A stretch of 64,000 nucleotides of DNA from Burkholderiaceae bacterium (GTDB lineage Bacteria > Pseudomonadota > Gammaproteobacteria > Burkholderiales > Burkholderiaceae_E): positions 124,001 to 188,000 of the forward strand of contig JAMLIR010000002.1 in assembly GCA_023954045.1 (NCBI GenBank), given 5' to 3'. The notes beneath the pieces were generated by a model. The model was not told where the DNA came from, made no database searches, and worked only from the letters and a program-made list of their open reading frames with translations. Positions within the stretch are counted from its first letter, which is position 1, and each line of letters begins with the position of its first letter. Shown here piece after piece: positions 19,701 through 26,661 of the stretch. The position numbers and the translations under genes were made by a program.

Positions 19701-19919
19701 CCGCGCCTGACCGGCACCGAGCTGGCGCGCGCCGTCGCGACGCTGCGGCCCGGCGTGCCGATCCTCCTCTACACCGGCTACCGCGACGGCGTGCCGCAGG
19801 CCGAGCTGGGCGCCGGCGGGATCCGCGCAGTGCTCGACAAGCCGGTCGATCCCGCAGCGCTGCACGAGCAGCTGCGGCGGCACCTCGGCGGCCCGGGCGC
19901 GTCCGCGACGGCGGCGTGA
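16716..19919 (+). CDS. Hybrid sensor histidine kinase with PAS, GAF and receiver domains
   Basis: A 1067-residue soluble kinase with no obvious transmembrane helix. Order: a divergent N-terminal PAS-like segment, PAS (about 135-260), GAF (265-415), two PAS domains (425-540 and 550-665), a dimerisation domain with the phospho-His in GGIAHDFNNL, a HATPase with DTGPGIP and GSGMGLA, and a C-terminal receiver (LLVDDEASVLGF, VLADQTMP, LDKPVDP). Such NtrB-like hybrid kinases pass phosphate to a response regulator, probably the OmpR-type gene just upstream. The ligand is unknown. Start uncertain between 16716 and 16737. Confidence 0.92.
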   Translation: MPSRVPAMTRSLPVFDDLLVSDALPALVIGNDAIEGCNAAARALFGAGADRLCSLPLASFLPAVQPDGSESMRAWRERVEAARGDLAQWFLWQFVRDDGGLIDALVHLEAEPPGDHPAGTVFRAPVRARLRDLTQFRGIEWSRMQQALAGTAAIVFAKDSEGRYLFANRPFAEITGRTLDEILGRRDIEVLPPDMADECGRHDSQVLAERRPLDFEEHGDLAGEPRTYLALKFPLLRADGSAYGVWGIATDITARKRTEEALHHAALAVSQADGEGLVQALTRYLATILNVDIALIGVIEGEGDGQVVRTIGRFGDGVYLDNFSYPLSTTPCQTVLEGFRCYRSGVREAFPDSRGLGPQGIDGYAGYPLRGSDGQLLGVIAVLSRTPLEDEALIESVLKIFAGRAAGEIERRRAEDALRTSEASYRAMFDASEDAILVHDWDTGAIVDVNPKACRAYGYTADEMQGLLPAQLSSGEYPFTKETADRLIERAKSGVPTSLEWHRRNKDGSLHWDEVHIKPAEIAGKRRVLAFTREITARKLAEQALRESEEQYRSIFNASVDGMVLFNSAGQVVDVNEAFARMHGFEIEALIGGDCERFVPEERRADCKRMVRAALGGSPVRGETVACRFGGSTFDVEVHAVPMQYRNEPHVLAIVRDLTERKREEARRAQLEAQLRQAQKMEAIGHLTGGIAHDFNNLLASIMGYVVLAAERQATLGDGRLGRYLEQAQTSCERARDLIRQMLTFSRGQRGEPRPLALGAAVRDATKLLRASFPSTVEMHADLGTELPAVLIDPVQLEQVLLNLCINARDAMQASGAVRVATGWRRGYRGVCTSCRQSLEGDFVELAVTDTGPGIPAPVLDRIFEPFFSTKEVGKGSGMGLATVHGIVHDHRGHVVVESAAGAGTTFRVLLPPLDPAIEGGRVGARPPAAARSALGPLRGRVLLVDDEASVLGFMRELLENWGLEVVAIGDPVEAHRRVANGEIAFDVVLADQTMPRLTGTELARAVATLRPGVPILLYTGYRDGVPQAELGAGGIRAVLDKPVDPAALHEQLRRHLGGPGASATAA

Positions 19920-20174
19920 GCCGGCGCGGCACGCCTCCCGAGCGATCGGGCACCGAAGGCGCCGCGCGGTCTGCTGCATCGCCAAACGCGCTCACCGGCT
20001 CCGCGGGGGCTATTGCGCCGCGCAGGGTTCGGGTGCAACGTGTGTCTTCCGCGACGCGCCGACGAAGCATCGGGTGCTGGCGAGCGCTGGATTCGGCCAT
20101 GGCGGGCTCGAGGGCCGCGGCTGAGCCGGCCCGCTCGGCGAGCGCGCTGCATCCATTCATCCGGATTAGCCACC

Positions 20175-20570
20175 ATGCGTCACGTTAGTCCATCGCTGCT
20201 TCCGCTCGCGCTGATCGCCCTCGGCCTGCAGGGCGCCGACGCCTTCGCCCAAGCCGGTAATCCGCACAACGGAACCTGGAAGATGCAGTTCGACGCGACC
20301 GAGAGAGTCCGGGTGCAGGGCACCGTCGACGTGAAGGACGACAGCGGCGCGTGGAAAACGGTCGCCCGCGATTCGCGCGACCCCTGCACAGGCCGCGAGG
20401 CGCCGATCGCGGTCCGCAGGGCCACGGCCGAGCAGCTGGTGTTCCGCGTAATGCGCTCGAAGGTGCTCGCGGGCTGCCCCGACTTCACCGTCACGATGAA
20501 CCGCGTCGACGACAACAACCTCCAGGGCGCGATGGGCAACGGCTGGAAGGTGCAGATGACGCGGCAGTAG
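20175..20570 (+). CDS. Secreted protein of unknown function
   Basis: A 131-residue protein with a clear cleavable signal peptide ending near ADAFA-Q. The mature part begins NPHNGTWKMQFDA and has strands typical of a small beta-sandwich, with two Cys (DPCTGRE and LAGCPDF) that could form a periplasmic disulfide. It stands between the hybrid kinase and a convergent MetE-like gene. I do not recognise a characterised family. Confidence 0.68.
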   Translation: MRHVSPSLLPLALIALGLQGADAFAQAGNPHNGTWKMQFDATERVRVQGTVDVKDDSGAWKTVARDSRDPCTGREAPIAVRRATAEQLVFRVMRSKVLAGCPDFTVTMNRVDDNNLQGAMGNGWKVQMTRQ

Positions 20571-20594
20571 ACGTCGACCCGGCCGCCGCGGCGA

Positions 20595-21644
20595 CTACGG
20601 CCGCCGCAGCGACTGCCCGGGCGCCGCGCCTGCTCGTTCGCGCGCGAGCGCAGCGCCCGCCGCGAGCGCCCGCAGCTTCGCCAGCGCCACGTCGCGCTTC
20701 ATCGGCGCCATTCCGCAGTTGGTGCACGGAAAAAGCCGGTCGACCGGCACGTAGCGCACCGCGCGCCCGATCGTGTCGGCGACCTGCTCGGGCGTCTCGA
20801 CCGCGTCGGTCGCCACGTCGATCACGCCGACCAGAACGTCCTTGCCTTCGAGCAGCCCCATCAGGCGGTCGGGCACGTGCGAGTTCGCGCACTCGAGCGA
20901 GACCTGGTCGATGCGGCTCTTCGCGAGCGCCGGGAAGATCGCTTCGTACTGGCGCCACTCGCCGCCGAGCGAGGTCTTCCAGTCGATGTTCGCCTGGATG
21001 CCGTAGCCGTAGCAGATGTGCACGGCGGTGGTGCACGACAGCCCCTCGATCGCGCGGTGCAGCGCGTCGATGCCCCAGGTCTTCACGTCGTCCATGAAGA
21101 CGTTGAACGCGGGCTCGTCGAACTGGATCACGTCGACGCCGTCGGCCTGCAGCGCGCGCGCTTCCTGGTTCAGCAGTTCGGCGAACGCCATCGCCAGCTT
21201 CGCGCGGCTGCCGTAGTGCGCGTCGGCGACCGTGTCGACGATCGTCATCGGGCCCGGCAGCGTGAACTTGAGCTTCTTCGTCGTATAGGCGCGGGCGATC
21301 GTCGCCTCGGTCGCGTGCACGCGGCCCTTCAGCCGCAGCGGTCCGGTGACCTGCGGCACCATCGCCTCGTAGCGGTTGTCGCGGATCCCCATCTTTACCT
21401 TGTGCTCGAAGTCGATCCCCGCGACCGCCTCGAGGAAGCCGTGCACGAAGTGCTGCCGGCTCTGCTCGCCGTCGGTGACGATGTCCAGGCCGGCCTGCTC
21501 CTGCTCCTTCAGCCACAGCACGGTGGCGTCGCGCTTGGCCTCGGCGAGCGCCTCGCCCTGCTGCTTCCACGCGGGCCACAGCTGGTTGGTTTCGGCGAGC
21601 CAGCCCGGCTTCGGGAGGCTGCCGGCGACGGTGGTCGGGAACAT
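20595..21644 (-). CDS. Cobalamin-independent methionine synthase core (MetE C-terminal-like) enzyme
   Basis: A 349-residue protein covering only the catalytic C-terminal barrel of MetE. It starts TTVAGSLPKPGWL and retains zinc-ligand motifs: His and Cys in VHICYGYG, Glu in SLECANS and Cys in CTNCGM. Stand-alone barrels of this kind transfer methyl or alkyl groups between a corrinoid or thiol and another thiol; they are not always methionine synthases. Enoyl-CoA hydratase lies 19 bases upstream in the same direction, with AGGAG before this ATG. Confidence 0.88.
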   Translation of the reverse strand: MFPTTVAGSLPKPGWLAETNQLWPAWKQQGEALAEAKRDATVLWLKEQEQAGLDIVTDGEQSRQHFVHGFLEAVAGIDFEHKVKMGIRDNRYEAMVPQVTGPLRLKGRVHATEATIARAYTTKKLKFTLPGPMTIVDTVADAHYGSRAKLAMAFAELLNQEARALQADGVDVIQFDEPAFNVFMDDVKTWGIDALHRAIEGLSCTTAVHICYGYGIQANIDWKTSLGGEWRQYEAIFPALAKSRIDQVSLECANSHVPDRLMGLLEGKDVLVGVIDVATDAVETPEQVADTIGRAVRYVPVDRLFPCTNCGMAPMKRDVALAKLRALAAGAALARERAGAAPGQSLRRP

Positions 21645-21663
21645 CGCGAATCTCCTGAGGGAA

Positions 21664-22416
21664 TCAGCGCGGCCGCGCCGCGAGTTGCCGGTCGCGGTAC
21701 GCGAGCAGCCGCGCCTTGAGGCCGGGCCGCGCGGCCGAACGCACCAAGGCGGCGAGGTCGGCGTCGGCGGCGTCGTTGCACGCCGCCGCGCGCAGTGCGG
21801 CGAGCGTCGACGCATCGACCGCGGGAGTCGGCAGCGCAGCGATCGCGGCAGCGGCCTCGCCCGCTGCCGCCGATTCGTCCTGCGACGGTTCGACATCGAG
21901 CACGGCGGTCGCCAGGCCCGCAGCGAGCGCCTCGCGCGCATCGATCGTCGTCGCCTCCGACACCCAGCGCAGCGCGGTCGCCGGGCCGACGCGCGCCGCC
22001 AGCCTGCGCGTTCCGAGCACGATGCCGAAGCCCGCGCCGGGAAAGCGCAGGCTGGCGCCGGGCGCGAGCAACCGCCGGTCACAGGCGGCGAAGAGGTCTG
22101 CGCCCGCGCCCATCACGCGCCCCTGAGCGATCGCGACGGTGCGCAGCGGCGCGCGCCACAGCGCATCGAGCAACATTTCGATGCGAACGAAACGCTGCAG
22201 CAGCGTCGCATCGGTTTGCGTATCGAGGTCGGAGAGATCGAAGCCGGTGCAGAAGTGCCGGCCCTGCGCGCGCAGCACGAGTGTGTGCGCCGAGCCGTCG
22301 GCACAGGCCCGTTGCACCGCCTCGAGCATCGCCTCGACGAACTCGGCCGACAGCGCGTTGCCGCGCTCCGGCCGGTCGAGCACGATCGTGGCGACGGCGT
22401 TCGAGACTTTCAGCAT
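21664..22416 (-). CDS. Enoyl-CoA hydratase/isomerase family protein
   Basis: A 250-residue crotonase-fold protein. The N-terminal DRPERGNALS and the oxyanion-hole region GRHFCTGFDLSDL and GRVMGAGADLFAACD are visible. The catalytic glutamates of classical hydratases are not obvious, so it may be an isomerase, thioesterase or decarboxylase-type member. ATG 22416 was chosen; a GTG three codons upstream overlaps the stop of the next small gene. Probably co-transcribed with the MetE-core gene. Confidence 0.85.
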   Translation of the reverse strand: MLKVSNAVATIVLDRPERGNALSAEFVEAMLEAVQRACADGSAHTLVLRAQGRHFCTGFDLSDLDTQTDATLLQRFVRIEMLLDALWRAPLRTVAIAQGRVMGAGADLFAACDRRLLAPGASLRFPGAGFGIVLGTRRLAARVGPATALRWVSEATTIDAREALAAGLATAVLDVEPSQDESAAAGEAAAAIAALPTPAVDASTLAALRAAACNDAADADLAALVRSAARPGLKARLLAYRDRQLAARPR

Positions 22417-22421
22417 CGACT

Positions 22422-22646
22422 TCACGCCGGATTCCGCGCCTGCGGCGAATCGTCGGCCGACTTCCCGTCCGCGGCACGACGGGACACGTCTCCGGTCGAT
22501 GCGACCAGTTCGTCTCTCGCCTCGGCCAGGACGGCTTGCTGCGCCGTCATCCGCTCGACGCTCCAGAACTGCCTGCGGCCCTGTGGCCGAAGGTGCCGTG
22601 CCCATTCACCCGAAACGGTGAGCATTCCTTTCTTCTTCGTCGACAT
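22422..22646 (-). CDS. Small conserved-looking hypothetical protein
   Basis: A 74-residue protein. The first half (KKKGMLTVSGEWARHLRP, then RQFWSVER) has the composition of a structured small cytosolic protein; the second half is Ala/Asp/Arg-rich and likely disordered. It runs into the enoyl-CoA hydratase gene with no gap, supporting a real, coupled gene rather than a chance ORF. Function unknown. Confidence 0.5.
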   Translation of the reverse strand: MSTKKKGMLTVSGEWARHLRPQGRRQFWSVERMTAQQAVLAEARDELVASTGDVSRRAADGKSADDSPQARNPA

Positions 22647-22761
22647 GATCTCTCGCGCCGTGGACGAGCCGCGGCAGGTCGGGATGATAGCGCCGGACGA
22701 GGCAGCGGCTCAGCCGCGCACGTCCCTGACGAACTGCGCTGCGGAGCATCTTCGGGCGCCT

Positions 22762-23388
22762 TCAAGCGGCACGCCTCGCGAGCAACGCCCACACCCCCGC
22801 CAGCGACAGCAGCGACCCGCCGGCGAGGTTGAAGCCGCGCTGCGCCTTCGACGAAGCCAGCACACTGCGAGCCGCGCCCGCGAAAACCGCATACAGCGTG
22901 GCGTTGAGCGTGGCCATCGCCACGAACGTGACGGCCAGCAGCAGCAGTTGCGGCGGCACCGCACGGGCGGGGTCGATGAATTGCGGCAGGAAGGCGACGA
23001 AGAAGACGATGCCTTTCGGGTTCGAGGCCGTGACGAGATAGGTGTTCGCGAAGAGCCTCCACCGCGATCCGGGCACCTCGGGGGCGGGAAGCTGCCCGGG
23101 CGTCATGCCGGCGCGCAGCAGCCTGATTCCCAGGTACAGCAGGTACAGGCCTCCGACCCCCTTGACGAGGGTGAACCAGAACGAGGACGCCGCCAGCAAC
23201 GCGCCGAGCCCGAGCAGCGAGAAGATCAGCGCGGTCGAGTCGCCCAGGGCCACCGCTGCAACGAGCGGCACGTTCGCGCGACGTCCGTGAGCCAGCGAGT
23301 AGCTGATCACCGTGAGGATCGTCGGCCCGGGCAAGACGAGCAGGACAGCCGACGCCGCCACGAAAGCCAGCCAGAGTTCGATGGGCAC
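22762..23388 (-). CDS. LysE/RhtB family amino-acid exporter
   Basis: A 208-residue inner-membrane exporter with six predicted helices. It begins ELWLAFVAASAVLLVLPGPT, with the conserved PGPT motif, and has GIVFFVAFLPQFIDP in the middle, as in RhtB/LysE proteins. The start is GTG with GGGAG upstream. The substrate (amino acid or homoserine lactone) is not determinable. It follows the FAD monooxygenase gene by 25 bases. Confidence 0.92.
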   Translation of the reverse strand: MPIELWLAFVAASAVLLVLPGPTILTVISYSLAHGRRANVPLVAAVALGDSTALIFSLLGLGALLAASSFWFTLVKGVGGLYLLYLGIRLLRAGMTPGQLPAPEVPGSRWRLFANTYLVTASNPKGIVFFVAFLPQFIDPARAVPPQLLLLAVTFVAMATLNATLYAVFAGAARSVLASSKAQRGFNLAGGSLLSLAGVWALLARRAA

Positions 23389-23413
23389 GAAGGTCTCCCG
23401 TTCCTCTGATCGA

Positions 23414-24805
23414 CTACGAGACCCTGGCCCCGAGGAACTTCACCACGTTGCCCACCGCCGCGGCCCCGAAACGTTTGATGCGCTCGCGCGCCTCGACGAC
23501 GGTCGGCGCATCGCGATGCAGCCCGATCGCGCCGAGCGGATTGAGCCTTGTCTCCTTCGCCCAGCTCGCGAGCGCCGGATGGGCCGCCCGGGCCCGCTCG
23601 TTCGCGAGCGTCGCCAGGAACGCCGACAGGTAGTCGGTGTCCACGTCCCAGTAGGCGATCGGCGAACAGAGGCGGTTCTTCTCCTCGTCGCTCTCCACGG
23701 TGGCCTCGACCACGCCCAGCATCGCGAACTGGTAGCACGCGAAGCCCCACATGAACGGCTGGACCGTCACGCGTCCGGGCTCGAAGATCGGGCGCAGGGG
23801 CGGCCGCGCCAGCCCCCTCGACGCGCAGTGGACGTGCACCGTCGCCTCGCTCGTCGGCACACGGCCAGCGTCCAGGACGATCTCGTCGCGCTCGATCCTG
23901 CGCACGTGCCCCAGGCGGACGACGTCTTCGATCTGGCGCAGAAGCGCCAGCTCGGCCTCGCTGATCACCGCGCCGTGCAGCATCGTCGGCACGACGCCCG
24001 GATCGACCCTGAGATAGAACCCCTCGCCTTCGAGGCGCGCAAAGAGATCGTCGATCGAGGTCGCCTGCGCCATTGCCTCGAGCTGGATCGCCATGCCGCG
24101 ATAGAAGTCCGGGAGCAGCGTGTGCGGCTGGTTGAACCGGCGGTTCAGCCACCACGACTCGCGCGGCTTGATCCAGCCGATCGCCGAGGCGGGGACGCCC
24201 TGCTCGAGCAGCCACACGCAGGCGTCGAGCGCCGTCTTGCCGGCGCCGATGATCACGAAGCGCTCGGCGCGCTCCCCGATGCGCGCGATCTCGCCCGCGG
24301 GCACGCAGCGAACACCTTCGGCCACCTCGAACGGAGGCGGACTGGTCGCGGGAACGCTGCCTTCGAGATACGTGGTGTCGACGATCTTGCGCCGCACGCG
24401 CACGGTCCGCGACTGCTGCGAAAGCCGGGACACGAAGCGACCTTCGCCCAGGGACTCGCTGGAAGGGAAATACCGAACGCGGCCGCTGGGCAGGAAGCGG
24501 CGATCCATCACGTGCGCGAAGTAGGCCCGGATCTCGTCCGGGCCGGCGAGCTCGTAGTAGCCGGCATTCGTCCCCGCGACGTCGATCGCGTCCTGCCCCA
24601 GCGGCACCGAACTGACACCGTAGAACGCGGAAGGCTGATGCAGGCGGACGTAGGGATAGGCGTCGATCCAGTGTCCGCCGGGCGCGTGCCGGCGATCGAC
24701 GATCGTGACCGTCGCGTCGGAATGGTCGAGCAGCGCGTCGGTAAACGCCATCGCTGCGGCGCCGGCGCCGACCACGAGATAGTCCGTTTCGAGTTCTTCG
24801 TTCAT
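23414..24805 (-). CDS. FAD/NAD(P)-dependent oxidoreductase (monooxygenase-like)
   Basis: A 463-residue flavoprotein. The N-terminal dinucleotide motif VVGAGAAAMAF binds FAD, followed by PGGHWIDAYPYVRLHQ, a pattern shared with flavin monooxygenases. A second nucleotide-binding segment (FVIIGAGKTALDACVWL) around residue 190 fits NAD(P)H. Known relatives include Baeyer-Villiger-type enzymes, but the substrate is unclear. It starts 6 bases after an NTF2-like gene and ends close to LysE, forming a three-gene operon. Confidence 0.87.
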   Translation of the reverse strand: MNEELETDYLVVGAGAAAMAFTDALLDHSDATVTIVDRRHAPGGHWIDAYPYVRLHQPSAFYGVSSVPLGQDAIDVAGTNAGYYELAGPDEIRAYFAHVMDRRFLPSGRVRYFPSSESLGEGRFVSRLSQQSRTVRVRRKIVDTTYLEGSVPATSPPPFEVAEGVRCVPAGEIARIGERAERFVIIGAGKTALDACVWLLEQGVPASAIGWIKPRESWWLNRRFNQPHTLLPDFYRGMAIQLEAMAQATSIDDLFARLEGEGFYLRVDPGVVPTMLHGAVISEAELALLRQIEDVVRLGHVRRIERDEIVLDAGRVPTSEATVHVHCASRGLARPPLRPIFEPGRVTVQPFMWGFACYQFAMLGVVEATVESDEEKNRLCSPIAYWDVDTDYLSAFLATLANERARAAHPALASWAKETRLNPLGAIGLHRDAPTVVEARERIKRFGAAAVGNVVKFLGARVS

Positions 24806-24811
24806 GACTGT

Positions 24812-25207
24812 TTACCGGCCCGCAGGCTGACGGTTCTTGCGATAGGAGTTCTTAAGGGCGATCTTTCCGTCCCGAAACGTGAGCAGATCGCAACCGTGCA
24901 CTTCGACGCGAGTGCCGTCGGCGCGTGTTCCGGTGAACGTCCATTCCGATACGCCGCGGTCGCCCTGGACGAGATGCCGGGCGCCGCTCCAGTGGGCATC
25001 GGGGAAGGTCGCCCACACGTCCTCGAAGCCGGCGCGCACGGCGTCGCGGCCGGCATACCGGGTGCCGCAGACCTCGGGGCCTGCAGAGGCCTCGAAGACA
25101 CAGTCCTCGGCCATGAACGACATGAGGGCATCGATGTCGTGGCGATTCCACGCATCGGCGAAAGCTTGCAGAACCTCGGTGGTGACTTCGCGAATCACGT
25201 CCGCCAT
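24812..25207 (-). CDS. NTF2/SnoaL-like protein
   Basis: A 131-residue SnoaL-type protein (FADAWNRHDIDALMSFMAEDCVFE, split by turns, then RYAGRDAVRAGFEDVWATFPD). Likely a small-molecule binding or isomerase fold acting with the adjacent flavoprotein. GGAGG precedes the ATG at 25207. About 50 bases upstream, at 25257-25263, is an attC-like R' box (read GTTGGGC on the minus strand) preceded by the flank CGTCGAAC typical of such sites, so the gene may once have been a cassette. Confidence 0.82.
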   Translation of the reverse strand: MADVIREVTTEVLQAFADAWNRHDIDALMSFMAEDCVFEASAGPEVCGTRYAGRDAVRAGFEDVWATFPDAHWSGARHLVQGDRGVSEWTFTGTRADGTRVEVHGCDLLTFRDGKIALKNSYRKNRQPAGR

Positions 25208-25256
25208 GGTCCGGTCCCTCCTTCGGTCTGTTCGCCGATGCGCATGGGCCCCGACG

Positions 25257-25278
25257 CCCAACGTTCGACGCGAGCGGC
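25257..25278 (-). other. attC-like remnant (R' half-site)
   Basis: On the minus strand this reads CGCTCGCGTCGAAC followed by GTTGGGC, the same L'-R' flank as the sites in the main array. No matching R''/L'' half is found after the DUF4345 stop codon, so at most a truncated site remains. It lies between two minus-strand genes in the position a cassette boundary would take. Similarity could be accidental. Confidence 0.35.
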
Positions 25279-25296
25279 TTGCGACGCCCGGCCAGC

Positions 25297-25680
25297 CTAG
25301 GCGGAAGCGTAGTGCGCTACCGCGATGACAACGGGAAGTACGAGCTCGGGAACGAGGTATCCGAGCCAGACCGCAGCCGGCTCGGGAAGACCGACCTTGC
25401 CGATCGACACGAGCCGGCCCAGGCCCGCGAGCAGCACACCCAGGGCCAGCAGATAGACCAGGAAGCCTTGCTGGCGAATCGTGATTGCCGCCCAGAGCGA
25501 GATGAGGCCAGTCGAGAAGTACACCCCGGCCATGAACCGGTGAACGTTGTCCAGTCTCGGGGACGTGTCGGGCTGGCCGAGGAACATCTGGAGCGCCCCG
25601 CCGAACAGGGCGATGGCGGCGACGACGAACAGGCAGACCTGAACGACGATCTGGCTCGTGCTCAGTGCGGGTTCAACCAT
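25297..25680 (-). CDS. DUF4345 membrane protein
   Basis: A 127-residue protein with four transmembrane helices. The motif LDNVHRFMAGVYFSTGLISLW after helix 1 is typical of DUF4345. AAAGGAGG lies 9 bases before the ATG. The gene is flanked on both sides by attC-like half-sites (25257-25278 and 25702-25720), an arrangement resembling a decayed cassette. Function unknown. Confidence 0.82.
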   Translation of the reverse strand: MVEPALSTSQIVVQVCLFVVAAIALFGGALQMFLGQPDTSPRLDNVHRFMAGVYFSTGLISLWAAITIRQQGFLVYLLALGVLLAGLGRLVSIGKVGLPEPAAVWLGYLVPELVLPVVIAVAHYASA

Positions 25681-25701
25681 TTCGGGTGTCCCTCCTTTGC
25701 G

Positions 25702-25720
25702 GCCTGACGTTAGGGTCGAG
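25702..25720 (-). other. attC-like remnant (R' half-site)
   Basis: On the minus strand: CGGCTCGACCCTAAC followed by GTCAGGC, close to the L'-R' end of site 40727-40802, which also ends in GTCAGGC. It lies 21 bases before the DUF4345 start, where the preceding cassette boundary would be. No second half-site is evident toward the hydrolase gene. Confidence 0.3.
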
Positions 25721-25831
25721 CCGCGCGCGAGGGCATCGCGCCAGGCTTCCCCGGCACATGATGAGGCACGGCGCGTCGCCGGCCAAGTGCCGCGCCGTCT
25801 CGCGCCGTTTCGCGTCGGCCGCAGCAGCGGC

Positions 25832-26629
25832 TCAGGCCTCGCTCAGGAACCCGGCGATCTCTGCGTTGATGGGCTCAGGATGCGTGACCGGGGCCATGTG
25901 CCCGAGACCCGGGAACTCGACGACCCTGACGCGAGGCAAGGCAGGCACCAGGATCCGGGCCACCGCGTGCGCCGACTCTGGCGATTCGCTGCCGAGCATG
26001 TACAGCACCGGGATGTCCAGACGGGCGAAGGCGTCCGCCGGCGTCGCCTCCGTGAAGAGCGCGTGCGCCCACCGTCGAACGTTGGCGACCGAGTCTGCAA
26101 TGGCCGCCTTGCGCTGCGGCGGCGTCGCACTCCAGCTGCCGCGCCCCATCCAGAAGTCGATGAAGTGTCCGGCAGCCCCATCCCGGTCTCCGGCGTCCAG
26201 TGCGGCGGCAGCGGCAGCGACGGCATTGCGGATTCCGTCGACGCCGTTCGGCGGCGGCGACCGGGCGTCGACCACCGAGAACAGCGTGGGCTCGTACAGC
26301 GCCAGTGCGCGGACGCGGCCCGGATTGGCCAGGGCGGCAATCAAGGCCACGGCCGCGCCGTACGAGTGGCCCACCATTGCGAACGGCGCGTCGGCCATCG
26401 CCAGGATGGGCTCGATGAAATCGACTTCGTGCCGAAGCGCGATCTCGCGGTCGGAATGCCAGTCCGGGCTCTTCCCTGACCCGTACGAGTCAGGAGCGAG
26501 GACTCGATAGCGCGAGGACAGGAGGTCCATCAGGCCACGCCACTGCGCCGAGCTGCTGGCGTTCGAGTGAATGCAGACCACTCCCGGGCCCGATCCGGCT
26601 TCACGGAAGTGTGGTCTCGCGGCGTGCAT
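25832..26629 (-). CDS. Alpha/beta hydrolase
   Basis: A 265-residue hydrolase. It has VVCIHSNASSSAQW (oxyanion region), nucleophile elbow GHSYGAA and a terminal catalytic His in GLGHMAPVTHPEPI. It is a paralogue of the hydrolase at 14.7-15.6 kb. The frame extends to 26695, but ATG 26629 directly precedes the conserved region and avoids overlap with the regulator gene, so it was preferred. Substrate unknown. Confidence 0.85.
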   Translation of the reverse strand: MHAARPHFREAGSGPGVVCIHSNASSSAQWRGLMDLLSSRYRVLAPDSYGSGKSPDWHSDREIALRHEVDFIEPILAMADAPFAMVGHSYGAAVALIAALANPGRVRALALYEPTLFSVVDARSPPPNGVDGIRNAVAAAAAALDAGDRDGAAGHFIDFWMGRGSWSATPPQRKAAIADSVANVRRWAHALFTEATPADAFARLDIPVLYMLGSESPESAHAVARILVPALPRVRVVEFPGLGHMAPVTHPEPINAEIAGFLSEA

Positions 26630-26661
26630 GTCGAAACTCGTATCGATCAGCCATTCGCTGG

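Noticed and set aside
19920-20174. Transcription terminator or RNA gene after the hybrid kinase
   Set aside because: No hairpin followed by a T-run and no tRNA-like fold could be drawn in this gap.
20595-21579. Additional antisense frames in the MetE-core region
   Set aside because: The minus-strand frame with zinc-ligand motifs is the real gene; other frames are shadows.
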